From NCBI GenBank assembly GCA_964036665.1, contig OZ038529.1, positions 25,616,060 to 25,680,059 of the forward strand: 64,000 nt of DNA. The letters are read 5' to 3'. This document shows, piece after piece, positions 11,290 to 22,900 of this stretch. The position numbers were made by a program, and so were the translations under genes. The notes below the pieces were generated by a model. That model searched no databases, was not told the DNA's origin, and saw only the letters and a program-made list of their open reading frames with translations. The stretch comes from Gordius sp. MW1. Lineage: Eukaryota > Nematomorpha > Gordioida > Gordea > Gordiidae. How positions within the stretch are numbered: position 1 is the first letter of the stretch; each line of letters begins with the position of its first letter.

Positions 11290-12540
11290 TCTTGTTCTTT
11301 ATCAATCGTTTTGTCCCACTATAGGGTTTGTTTTAATAAATTTCTTCCATTTTGACCGAGTGACTGCCATGTTTTGACTAATCTCTTCTGTTTTTATAAC
11401 TTTATCGACTTGCCCTTTCCAAGTGACACGGGGTCGTCCTCTTCCTCTCTTCCCGGGTACCTCCATGAGCAGTACTTTTTGTTAGTATATGCCCATACGA
11501 CCTTAGCCGATTTTCGTTAATCATGTCCGCCATAGGTTGATTACCCTTTATTTTGGTTAAAAAGTTTATTTTTACGAAACAAAGTTACATAAATAAGGGT
11601 AATACAAAAATAAAGACATATTGGTTAAATACAAAGATCTATATCATTATCTTCTAAAATAGGACATGAGTCGGCAAAGGATTTAAAGTTGTATCGTACA
11701 ACAAGAATCCCGAGTTGTTTCCTGAGTAAAAAGGACGCAGAAAATTTAGATTTCGGTGAGCGTTTTCCAATTTCTTTAAAAATTCCATTGCCTGTTTACC
11801 AAAGGAACAGGAGCACGAGGCAATGACAGGGATAAAAATATTGGAAGCCAAAAGGGCAGAGTAGTTTGTAGTTTTAGGCCCTTGGTAGCGATAGGGTCGT
11901 AATTAAAATGGGAAAGGGTATTTGAGGGATAGGCCATTTTGCCAGGGGACTAGAGAAGAGCCGTCAGGGCGCATCCTACCTTCAAGAGAGGGATATGACG
12001 GCTCAAGGTTTGAGGGGATTTTCTCCTTTTTAAGGACAGCTTGAATTAATAGAATTAGCTCTAGTGTGCCTAACATATTTATATTTGTTTGCTAGGCAGT
12101 GTAGAGGGTGACTAGCATGTTCATCTACAATGGTAAAACAATTTAGACAATTAAATTCTCTGGTGCAACTAATCCCCAACTTTGAAGCTATGGAATATGA
12201 TAGCTCAAAATCTTCAAGCAGCATTCCCAAAAGTTTGCTGGAATAGGCTTCAAGAAAGTCATTCGTCACATGGCCGAGTGTAATATACCCCAAGCTCCAC
12301 CGCATTATTCTCATCTATGTGGCTTGTAATAACTTTTCTTCCGTGGTGTTTAATGTTTATGTTTCACTTCCACATAGTAACACCGGTCATGCGATGGATT
12401 TGTAAGCTTTGCTCTTCAACAATATTTTCTTGTCGCGCATTACACCGGCTATACTTCGCCATTTAAGCCATCCTTTTTGGATCCGGGCATTGACTTCTGT
12501 TGGGTAACCTCCCTCTTGGGGTATTAAATGCAAAATGATT
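11290..12540 (-). mobile_element. RTE-like LINE, 3' end, interrupted by a second LINE
   Basis: Minus-strand 3' part of the same non-LTR element seen at 21.4-24.0 and 58-60.4 kb. From 12540 leftward it encodes the region after the RT domain (MRIMRWSLGYITLGHVTNDF near 12314-12255), then is broken at about 12250. It resumes at about 11556 and continues to the 3' end at about 11290 (complement of the GGGACCAAATAACTG-type terminus). The inserted block 11557-12250 is another LINE. Confidence 0.75.
11557..12250 (-). mobile_element. Restriction-endonuclease-type LINE, 3' end (nested)
   Basis: Minus-strand 3' fragment. It encodes a Cys/His segment (SCTREFNCLNCFTIVDEHASHP, then a HxxxN-like RHTRAN) and a C-terminal NIFIPVIASCSCSFGKQAMEF block. 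Both also occur in the copies at 63.2-63.8 and 56.3-58.0 kb. It sits inside the RTE copy 11290-12540, so it is the later insertion. Several frame breaks; inactive. Confidence 0.65.
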
Positions 12541-12569
12541 AGTTACTTATTTACAGAGCTGTTAAGAAC

Positions 12570-12765
12570 TAGTTCATTTTGAACTAGTTCATAGAACTAG
12601 TTCATTTTTTTCTGAACTTAGAACTGAACTAGTTACCTTCCCAAAAATTTGAACTGTGAACTTGAACTAGTTCATTTTTTTAAGATTGAACTTGAACTTG
12701 AACTAGTTATTTTTTTTCTAATTCTGAACTTGAACTTGAACTATACAATGTAATTGAACTAGTTC
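12570..12765. repeat. Subterminal GAACTAGTTC array, left end of hAT
   Basis: Many copies of GAACTAGTTC and the half-form GAACTTGAACT. The same motif repeats at the right end (15175-15370). The palindromic core suggests binding by a dimeric transposase. Confidence 0.85.
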
Positions 12766-12909
12766 ATCACAAATATATTATTTAAAATAAATTTATAAGC
12801 CGAGTGTATATGCGTCAACAATTTGACGTGCATGGTCTTGTCGGTAATCATACAGACACACAGTAACCGCAAATTTTTGATTTTAAAAACACAAAATTTT
12901 TTAGAAAAG

Positions 12910-14981
12910 ATGGATACCATTTCTGAAGTAGATAATAGGAACGAGGCAGCTCAATCTACCTTTTTACCTTGGCTTTCAATGGAAGAATACTTCAAATATG
13001 TATCTTCAGATAAAGATTCATTTAAAGTTAAGTGCAAACTATGCACTAAAGTTGTGGCGGCTTCAAGAACCTCAACAGCCAATTTATGGAGACATATAAA
13101 GGTAATAAGAATAACGTATTAATATAAAATCTAGGTGTCTCACTATCAAAAACATGATGAGATTAAGAAGGCTGTCAAGAATAAGGCTGGAAAAAGTTGT
13201 GAAGCTAACAAAAAGTTAACACAGACCTTAATTGACAGGCCTTTAAACCAAAATTCCCCAATGGCCATTATCAAATATATAATCAATGGTAATCAACCAT
13301 TTTCGCTATGTGATGATGAGCACTTCAATGAATTGTTGAGGGCTTTTAATCCAAAAGCAAAAACAATTTGTAGGCAAACACTCACAGGGAAGGTGATGAA
13401 ATTTGCTGCAAAGATGAAAGATACAGTTAGAACAAAGTTAATGGCACCCAAGTATGTATGTACAACTGCAGACTGTTGGACAGCATTTAATAAGTACTTA
13501 TTAATTTCTCTAAAATTGTCAATTTATTTTTTTTGTTAGGTCATTTATTGGGGTAACAGCTCATTGGATAGACGATGAGAGTCTTAAAAGAGTTGATGCA
13601 GTTCTAGCCTGCAAATGTTTAGAGGGGAGGCACTCTTTTGATGTTATATGCAAATCCCTTACTCAAATTTACAAAGAGTACCATATTCAAAACAAAAATA
13701 TCTGTACAATTACTGACAACGGATCTTATTTCGTTAAAGCATTCAGGTACTATTTATATAATTCTTCTTTCCTAACTTTTATATAGGATTTTTAATGAAA
13801 ATGATGAGATGCAGGAGGAAGTAGTATCTCTTAAGGATATACTTGATCGGGCTGGTTTAGAGGGACATAATCAAAATGATTATGATTATCTACCCAAACA
13901 TAAGAGATGTGCTTGTCACACCCTAAATCTGATTGCTACAAGTGATGTTAACAAGCTTTTGAAAAACAATAATGCGTTTACTAAATTATATAATTCTTCA
14001 TTCTGTAAGTGCCAGGCACTTTGGAACCTCAATAGCAGATCCACATTATCGGCACAAACCATACGTAACCGTTTTGGGTGTAATATACCCTACCCTGTAG
14101 TAACTAGATGGAATTCAACATTTGATTCCATCTCTGTTATAAAAAAAATGATTCAAAATAAGCCTAGTGATTTTCATACTCTCTGTGATGAATTGAGGCT
14201 TGAAAGGCTTTCTTTGGAAGAATCAAATTTTTTACAGGAATATCACTTAGTGAGTCATTATTTTAAATTTATTTAATTTTTTTAAGGTAATGGAGCCACT
14301 TGCTAAGGCCCTTGAAATTTTGCAGGGGCAAACATACATGTATATGGCTTATTATACACCTACCATAAGCCAGATTCAGTTATGTCTGCAGAATATGGTA
14401 AACTTAAAATGGGCTCAACCATTAAAAGATGCTATTTTGAAAGGAATAAACATCAGGTATCAAATATAAATGGATTCTAATATATAAATCATATGGTTTT
14501 AAGATTTCCTGATCTCTATGATGAGGAAAATATTATTGCAGCTGTCCTGCATCCAATTTTTAAGACAGACTGGGCTTGGATCCGGTCACCAGAAAATGTG
14601 GAGGAAAGGTCCAGAATCATAAAAGCAATAAATTTACTAGTGCCTCAAACAACTGAAAATATGGAGGTGCATGATACACAGAATGGTTTAGATTTTTTTG
14701 ATATAATACGTGAGAATTCTAATAAAGAAACAATTGAAGACTATATTAAATTAAATAATACCTCATTCGATGTATTCGATGAATTTCCCAATCTAAAGCA
14801 AATTTTTATAAAATTTAATGTTTGCCTCCCATCTAGTGCTCCAGTTGAAAGGCTTTTCAGTCTGGGAAAGCTTATATTTGGAGATAAACGTACTTGTTTA
14901 TTAAACGATAATTTTGAGAACAATATTTTATTAAAGTCTTATGGACATCTACTTTCACATGATTTTTATTGTAAATTATAA
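12910..14981 (+). CDS. hAT-superfamily transposase with BED zinc finger, intact
   Basis: Cut-and-paste transposase that binds its element's ends and excises it. I read six exons: 12910-13101, 13135-13493, 13540-13746, 13787-14249, 14287-14456 and 14504-14981. All introns are GT-AG (33-47 nt) and phases agree, giving 622 codons plus stop without interruption. A BED zinc finger (C42, C45, H62, H67) is split by the first intron. Catalytic acidic residues expected for hAT are visible: D177 in TTADCWT, D243 in TITDNGSYF and E579 in the C-terminal SSAPVERLFS dimerisation block. CACHTLNLIA and RWNSTFDSI, also conserved in the superfamily, are present. AATAAA lies at 14997-15002. The start ATG was chosen because it begins the finger-containing frame just after the subterminal repeats. 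Confidence 0.9.
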
Positions 14982-15174
14982 TTGTATATTGTTTGTAATA
15001 AAGATTTTAAACATTGTATGGTTGATGATTTTGCTATATATGAATATTTCCTTAAATTAGATTTTCAAATATATAATAAACTATGAAATTTATTTAAAAT
15101 TTTGGATAGCTCTCAAAAAAACTGATTTTAATTTAGGAATCATTGCCTAAATTAAAACTTTATCATATTTAAAA

Positions 15175-15370
15175 AAATGAACTGAACTTTGAACTGAACT
15201 TTAACTAGTTATTTTTGTAAAATTGAACTATTAACTTGAACTAGTTACATTTTTTCCTACATGAACTTGAACTTGAACTAGTTACTTTTGAAAAAAAAAT
15301 GAACTTTAACTTGAACTAATGATTTTCTCAAATTGAACTATGAACTTGAACTAGTTCGTAACATAGATGA
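15175..15370. repeat. Subterminal GAACTAGTTC array, right end of hAT
   Basis: Right-end counterpart of the array at 12570-12765, with TGAACTTGAACTAGTT variants leading into the terminal inverted repeat. Confidence 0.85.
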
Positions 15371-15399
15371 ACTTTAACAGCTCTGCTTATTTATACAAA

Positions 15400-15905
15400 A
15401 ATAGTAAAAAAAAACGAAAAAAAAACTTCGTTTCACAGTTTAGCCAATGGTCATTTTTTTATTGGTCAGCAGCAAGGATAGGGTAAAAGTGGATATAAAT
15501 TCATAAGAGTCAAAAAAAAACGAAAAAAAATTTTCGATTCACATTTTGGCTAATGGTTATTTTTTTCCATTGGTCAGCAGCCAACGGACGGCCAAAAAGC
15601 CATATTATCAATGGTATTAACAAGAACAATCATAATAGTCAAAAAAAACGAAAAAAAATTTTCGATTCACATTTTGGCCAATGGTCATTTTATTCCATTG
15701 GTCAGCAGCCAATGGACGGCCAAAAAGTCTTATTATTAATGGTATTAATAAGAACAATATATAAATTTAATTTAAAAAAAAAATTCGTCCTCTCCTTGGC
15801 TTGATCCAGAACCTCCGGGTCATAAAGCTGGCGCCAATAACTTGGTGGACGACGGACGGACGGATTACCAAAAACGAGCCCATAAATTGCATAGCAATTA
15901 AAATA
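15400..15905. repeat. Dispersed repeat with about 129-bp tandem units and a hairpin end
   Basis: About three tandem units (period about 105-129 bp; e.g. 15511 to 15640), each with a CCAATGGTCA / TCCATTGGTCAGCAGCCA core and an AAAACGAAAAAAA lead. They are followed by a GACGGACGGACGG run and the terminal segment GAGCCCATAAATTGCATAGC (15876-15900), in which AATTGC-ATA-GCAATT forms a short stem-loop. The reverse complement of the whole arrangement occurs at 33850-34860. Transposon class not identified. Confidence 0.7.
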
Positions 15906-16768
15906 AATATATCATACAGCATACCTTCTTTCAAACTCCAGCCTCCCTCCCCCTGTTTATAAATATTTTTCAATCAAATTGCAAATTTTATTTTTAAAAT
16001 TTGTTATAAGTTAATTAAATTATTTATTGGAATGTCAAAATATTAGTTGATAAATTATAGCAATAGCAAATGGAATCGTTTCCAAACATATCTTTGTTGA
16101 AAAATGATTACAATTTTTTTATGTTTTTCTGTTAGAATAAAATGGATATTTCAAACTTGGCTAAATGTTTTCCTTTAAAATGAAATCAAGCCGGGCTTGG
16201 GTTTGGATCGGCCCAAAAAGACATAAAGCATTTCAGGTTCAAGACGGCTTGGGCAAATTAAAATGTAAGATTTTGGGCCGAGGCTGGCCCCGTAAAAATT
16301 TTATTTCGCAGGACTCTAAATTTGACACCCTTGACCCCCTTAGCTACGCCACTGCTCCCAACTTTAGTTGATGTAAAAATAATCAAAAACGTTTATATCT
16401 AGAGAATAAAATTTAAACTTTAATTTATCATTAATCAATTACCTGCTTATTTAATTTAGACAAATTTTACGCAAACAAAAACTGTATCATCATAAAAAAC
16501 TTAAAATTGTCTATAAATTGTGGACCAATCATATTTATTATTAAAGAACCAATCAAAAATGTACACCTCTTTTAAATGTCCATTGTTATTTGGTAGAACA
16601 AATATGTTCTAGAAGCCTTTTCATAACAAAAGATTTAAAACCTTTTTCAACCATTATTCAATTTTCTCTCCAAAAATGGTAAAATCATAATTTAATTATT
16701 TATATTTATTTTAGCACTTTAAATCTTTGATATTTTGGGATCGGAGTAAATGCAATGACTCAAGTCTC
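15906..16768. other. Upstream region of the ABCA-like gene
   Basis: Contains a moderately GC-rich remnant (16180-16365) ending CTTAGCTACGCCACTG, a worn right end of the GCGTAGCC-type hAT family. A pyrimidine-rich tract ends in an AG at 16713-16714, followed by 54 nt open in frame with the ABCA start. That could be a 5'-UTR exon acceptor, a coding acceptor, or a trans-splice site. No promoter motif stands out. Confidence 0.4.
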
Positions 16769-16973
16769 ATGTTTTTGGTACTATTAGTGTGGAAAAATAT
16801 TCAAGTATTCAAAAAAGATAAAGTAAGTTTACCCACAATTATTATTTTTATCTATAACATATAAATATAGGTGGATTCAATTCTTCACATGTTGACTCCA
16901 TTATTTTTGGTCATGCCCGTTGTCTACATTAGATGGGGCTACGGAGATCGGGCATTTTTACGTCAATCGCCTT
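16769..16973 (+). CDS. ABCA-like exons 1-2: N-terminal anchor
   Basis: Exon 1 (16769-16822) encodes MFLVLLVWKNIQVFKKDK. The LLxWKN followed by a basic stretch is the N-terminal signature of ABCA proteins just inside the membrane. Exon 2 (16871-16973) adds a hydrophobic helix (HMLTPLFLVMPVVYIRW) serving as TM1 and ends in phase 1. The next exon is 9.25 kb away and completes the split Cys of CHYSPKP, the ABCA 'CHFPNKPLPSAG' element, which confirms the join. Confidence 0.85.
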
Positions 16974-19900
16974 GTAAGTATTTTATTCTAATTTTTTATA
17001 TTAAAGAATATAAGGTCAAATTCATACTTTTTATACGTGAAAATTTTAAATTCTTTTAGATTATAAAGTTTAAAATTGATTACAAAATTTTGCCTTACTC
17101 TTTGCATGTATAGAAACACAAGTTATAACATTTTATATAAAGCAGCGAATTTCAATTTAAAAATTTTTAACCATTGATTTTTCAATATATTTCCTGCGCC
17201 ATTGCTCTATGAAGTTTTAGGTTAGTATAAAGAATAATTTGCAATAAATGTAAATTTTGCATTTTTGAAAATATTAGTAGAGCGTGCTAAATATAAAAAA
17301 CTCGATTGCGAAAGTATAAATTGTTAGTTAAAAAAATCAATAAAAATAAATTTTTATCAGAAAAACAAATATTTGTTGTAAAATAATTTGCAAATAAAAA
17401 ATAGTCTTTAAACACATAATGTTTATTTGAAAGATTTTTTGCTCGTTATTAGCTAAATTAATTTTTCCCTTTTAGAATAATTAATTTATTAAGTTATATA
17501 TAAGCCAGTAGATAAAGGATTGTTGGTGGGTAGAACAAATATAAAAATAGAACGTCTGCGTTTTATAATCACGTGATTATTTTTTATAACAAAAAAGTAT
17601 TAAATCTTCTGCGTTTTATAATCACGTGATTCTTTATTATAAAAAAAGTATTAAATCGTCTGCGTTTTATAATTATAAAAAGAATTTTTAATACGCAACA
17701 CATTTACCGCTCAACAACTAACCCACAGATAGCAACTTATTATATAAAACGCAATTAAGAAGTGATATGGTAATTAAAAAGAAGTTTAATTTATAATTTT
17801 GTCTAAAATAAAATTTAAATTAGTTAACATTTGATGACTTATAAATGTTAGCACCTCGCATAAAACGTTTTCTTTCTATGAAATATTATTTAATTTCTCA
17901 AAAAGTTTTTACTTAACCTTTGTAAAGATACACATTTGATTATTATTTGATGTTATTAAAAATCTGATATTTTATTAGGCTAAAAAAAGACTAAACTTTA
18001 TCTGCCATATACCTATAGGCACTTTTAAGCTTATGTTTAGCACGATTAAAATAATAACTAGATTTTTAGTTATTTAAATAGCATATATAAGACACAATTA
18101 CTGTTATGGGCGCTTACATTGCTACCATTCTTGTTCTTCTTATCAGTTATTTAGTCCCACATGGGGTTTGTATTAATAAGTTTCTTCCATCTTGACAGGG
18201 TGAGTACTAGAGACCTGCAACGGGCCTGTTTAGGTCAGTCGGCCCGCCCGTAATAAAAATTTAAAAGCCCGGGCTTATCAAAATATTAAATTATAATGGC
18301 GTGGCCCGCTAATTTTATAAAAAGCCCCGGGCCCGTAAAATATTTTTATTTTTTTTGTTTAATTTTTATTATCAATATGGTAAAAGATATGTATATGTTA
18401 AAAATGTTAATAAAAATATTGTAAAATAATAAATTGGTAATTCCCGGTCACTCGAGTACTTATTTTTTTTAAGAAACGACCTACATGGAAAATTTTTTAG
18501 CTACGAGTGCACTTCAGGATACATAAAACCATATAAGCCGAATAAACTTTTAAAACCCTTATTTGGTTATAATGTTGTTAATAAAGTTAATTAGCGTCTT
18601 TGCTTTTTCACCCTTTCAAATAATTAAGTTATTGATATAAAATGAAAAAAACAGTAATAAAAGTACCTTGAAGAAATAAATTTTAGAATTTGTTTTAAAT
18701 TTGTTAATGATAATGAGTATATATATTTTTGCATTTGGCCGGTGTCAGATAAAGTAGAAGTTAGGAACGGTCAGCATATTTGCAGGGAATTACTTTGCCA
18801 GTTTCGCAATCATTCCTTATAAATTAACAACCTAGACAAATTGCCCAAAAGAAAATCACAAAGCAGCAGGCGCGTAGCCAGGATTTTCTCTGGGGGGGGG
18901 GAAATTATAAATTTTTTTTTAACATTATTTAAAAAAACAAAATAAACATTTGATATTTTTTTTTCGGGGGGGGGGGGATTTCCCGTTTCCCCCCCGTCTG
19001 GCTACGCCACTGCAAAGCAGCAAATATAAATAGCAATTAACCAGAATTGTGGCTTCTGGTCGGGTCAGATAATTAAATGTAAGCAACGGTCAGCATTAAT
19101 ATGCAGGGAATTATAGCCACTTTTTCAATTGTCCAATATACGCCTCTGGGAAATATTCGATTCGAGATTCGATTCGAATTCGATTCGGAATATCGAATCG
19201 AATCGAATCCATACGTCTAAGTTTCGATCGAATATTCGCGCTGCTAAGATTCGAAAATCCGAATCGAATCCTTGAAAAACCGAATTTTATTTTTTGTAAG
19301 TTTAATTTATATGGACGAGACTCAAATATTTGGCTATTTTTATCTTACCGCATTTTATTTTTCCTGCTCCAGTTTAAATAAGTTTAATTAAAAAATTTTC
19401 AAACTTACATAAGTTATGGAGAACGAGGATCACAATTTAATTGAATTATGGAATTTTATAAAAACTGCAAAACAGCCCAAAGATATTTCACGATTAAAGG
19501 CTATATGTAAAGAATTTGACCCACCAATTAATTACATAAAGGCAAAACTTGACATGGAAGTCAGATGGAACAGCAGATCATGCTAACAAAATGGCCAAAC
19601 AGAAAATTGAAGATATATAGCATTCAATAAGAAGACAGTCTTATAAGCGAGTGTGGTCGATTTAAGGCTCAATATTTGAGTGCTTATCACCAGTACATGG
19701 CATATGGTATAGAAAAATTAAAGATGAATTGAAAACTGCTTTAAGAAGTCAGCCCAGTTTTGTATCAACTAGCGAGGTATCAACACTGGATCGTCTATTA
19801 AGAGCGACATGATTTTTGCACATTGAATGTTGAGCCTTTACAATGGTGGAAATCGAATCAACGTCGTTTTCCAACCATTCAAAAATTGGCATAAAATCTT

Positions 19901-22900
19901 TTCTCTATACCTGGATCAATTACCCCGTGCGAAATAATATTTTCAACCGGAACCAATTTATTGACCAAACACAAGCAATCGTTTAATGATGGGTGTTAGG
20001 AAGATAATTTACCTTAAAAGTTAGCTAAAAACGGTTCTTGATTGTCCTACACATATCGCCATCGATTTTTGTTGGCTTTTAATATTTTTATTTTCGATGT
20101 GTGTATTTTTTAAAAAAAAATTAATTAAATTTTAAATGTATATGCAAATTAAAAATCATAGTAGTCTTTTTAAGGTGTTTTTTAATACTAATAAAAATCG
20201 AACTCGAATCTTCATTTTAATATTCGACGAATCTCGAATCAAATATTTTTTTGAAAAAAAATTGGAATCCGAATCGAATACCAGAAATATTCAATTCTAT
20301 TTGAAATCCAGAGGCATAGTCCAATGCATAGCAACAACCTAGATAAGTTGCCCAAAGAATCTCATTAATAAGGGTAACTAGTCGGTCACAAAAACAATAA
20401 TGGTATTTGAGTTTGGAGAGGTCGAAAAAAGTAAAGCCAATTAGCGGTCAGCAAAATAAAAAAAAGTCTTTTACAAAAGTATAAGTCCACAGCCATTAAA
20501 AATCCGTATCACGGCAATTATTAGAAAATTACAAGTTAGACAGGACAGGATGGACAGAACGGATAGCCAAAAGAGAGCCATTAAATTGCATAGCAATTAA
20601 TATAAATAATCTTTAATAATACTAAATTAATTCACTCAATATTGCTAGAGGGTATACTTGGGGAGGCAAGGATGGGCAGCTGCCAAAAATTCTTGGTGGA
20701 AAAAACATTTTTTTACTCTATCTAAACTGCCCCCGCTCTAATTTAGATTGGCTCCGCTCATGGGATTACGTGTATAAATTATCTTTAACATTTATAATGC
20801 GGGTTGAGATTGATGTATTAATGAACTAGGATGGAAAAAGAATTTAAGTTTCCTTGTTAATTTATATAACATAAAATAATAATAAATTAGAACATTATAA
20901 AAACATCTTATTTTAAACTAAATTTAATTAATTTTTTAACGGGCCTTAAGTATAACTAGGCCCGGCCCGAGCCCGTTAAGTTGTATATCGCCCCGTCCAA
21001 GCCCGGCCCGCGATTTATTATTAAGCAGAAGCCCGTCCAAGCCCGGCCCGGGCTTTTAGGCCCGTCCGCGGCCGGGCCGTGCAGGTCTCCAGTGAGTACC
21101 ATGTCTTGACTAATCTCTTTTGTTTTCATAACTTACGTGACACGAAGTCGTCCTCCTCCTCTTCCCAGGTACCTCCATTTCTAGCACTTTTTGATTAACG
21201 TCATTTAGATGCCCATACCACCTTAGCCGACTTTTGTTAATGATGTCCGCCATAGGTTTAATACAAGTCATTTGTCATATGGTCCAGCTTAGTATACCCC
21301 AAGCTCCACCGTGACATTTCATCTGTGTGGCTTGTAATAGCTTTCCTTCCGTGGTGTTTAATGCCCATGTCACTTCCATAGAGTAACACCGATCTTACGA
21401 TGGGTTTGTTTCTAAGCGAATCGTTCAAGGACAAGGTGGTGCAAGTCAAGCGATGTTCAAACAGGTCAATGTGATGAATATTCAAAATCAATAGGATTTA
21501 CTAAGCGTTAGCGCCAGTGCTTCCCAAATTGAGTGAATGTTCTCAGAGAAAGGCACATTCATCGATTCATTGGCAAAGGAAATACATAGAATATGACTGG
21601 AGTAGAGGCTAATTATTGGGGCGGATTTCAACGCTCACGTAGGAAAAGATCGCCTCGGGTATGAACATAATCATGAAAATTTTGGGCACGGTCTGACGAA
21701 AGAAGAAAAAAAACATATCCAAGTATCCCAAGCATACGACATAACGATTGTTGACACCTATTTTTAAAAACGCGAAGATCATATTGTAACTCATAGATGT
21801 GGGAATCATTTAAGTCAAATTGAATATCTGCTCATATGGCGAAAGGACTTATGGAGTATCAAGGATTGCAAAGTAATACCGAGAGAAGAAATCGTCAAGC
21901 CACATCGTCCTCTTGTTATGGATCTTGAGAGAAGAGTATTTCCCGAAAGAAAAAAGGTCTATGAACCTCGAATTCGATACGAAAGGCTAAAGGATACGTC
22001 AACGAACAAAGAATACCATCAAAAAGCCTCCTCACACTTAAGTCCAAGGAAGTTGCAAAGGGACGTAGACGACGATTGGGAGACGCTATCTAAGGACATT
22101 AAGGAAACAGCGATTCATGTTCTAGGACAGACTAAAGGAGGCAAAACTATGAATAGGGAACCATGGTGGTGGGATCAAAAGGTTAAAGATTTGATCGAAA
22201 GAAAGAAATCTATATAGACGGTGGCGTAAATCAAAAAAGTCGGAGGATTATCAAGAATATAGGGACGCAAGGGCCGCAAAAAAAGCCGTTGCAAAAGCGA
22301 AGAATGCTGCGTACACCGAGATGGCAAACAAACTGGATCATAAAGGGGGCGATAGGCTTATGTACAAATTGGCCAAGATAAGGGAGAAGAAAAGTCGCGA
22401 TGTCGGAGTTCTTAAAATAGTCAAAAACGAGGGTCAAACCTTATTCAAGCCGAAAGAAGTGATGGAAAGTTGGAAAGGATATTTTAAGAAACTTATGAAT
22501 ATTGCAAATGACAAGGATTCTCTTCCCAAAATTGAGCCAAATATAAGCATGGTCGGACACTTTCAGGAAGATAAAGTTAGGACACAAATGAACAAGATGC
22601 AAAAAGGAAAAGCAAATGGCCCAGATGGAATACCTATGGAAGCATTGCTCGGATGTCGTGAAGAAGGAGTCACCACCATGACGAACCTCCTTAACAAGAT
22701 ATTGGTTGAAGAGCGAATTCCTAATCAATGGAGAGCAAGCACGATTATACCCTTATTTAAACGCAAAGAAGACCCTCAGGACTGTGGCAATTACAGAGGT
22801 ATCAAGCTAACTTGCCACTCCTTGAAGCTTATGGAAAGGATCTTAGTAACAAGGCTGAAAAACGAGGTGGAAATATCGGCTAATCAATTCGGATATGTGG

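Larger units (their letters stand above)
12554..15385 (+). mobile_element. Complete hAT transposon, probably autonomous
   Basis: Perfect 12-bp terminal inverted repeats (CAGAGCTGTTAA / TTAACAGCTCTG) flanked by an exact 8-bp duplication CTTATTTA (12546-12553 and 15386-15393). Both ends hold arrays of a subterminal motif, TTGAACTAGTTC, and variants (12570-12765 and 15175-15370), the likely transposase-binding sites. Between them lies a transposase gene that appears intact once its introns are removed. The exact TSD and open frame suggest a recent insertion. Confidence 0.92.
18208..21091. mobile_element. hAT element with GC-rich subterminal repeats (TAGAGACCTGCA ends)
   Basis: Ends TAGAGACCTGCA and TGCAGGTCTCCA form an inverted repeat with one mismatch, flanked by the exact 8-bp duplication GTGAGTAC (18200-18207 and 21092-21099). 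Both ends carry many GCCCGTCC / GGCCCGGGC-type repeats, very GC-rich against the AT-rich background. Its inside holds at least two further insertions, a MITE at 18867-19012 and a decayed hAT at about 19145-20320, so it is a nest. The element 38586-39660 is a second family member. Confidence 0.85.
18140..21412 (-). mobile_element. RTE-like LINE 3' end, split by hAT insertion
   Basis: Minus-strand LINE 3' end in two pieces (about 18140-18199 and 21100-21412). The pieces join perfectly once the hAT element 18208-21091 and its duplicated GTGAGTAC are removed. At 21412/21413 it abuts a plus-strand copy of the same LINE, giving a head-to-head arrangement. Confidence 0.75.
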
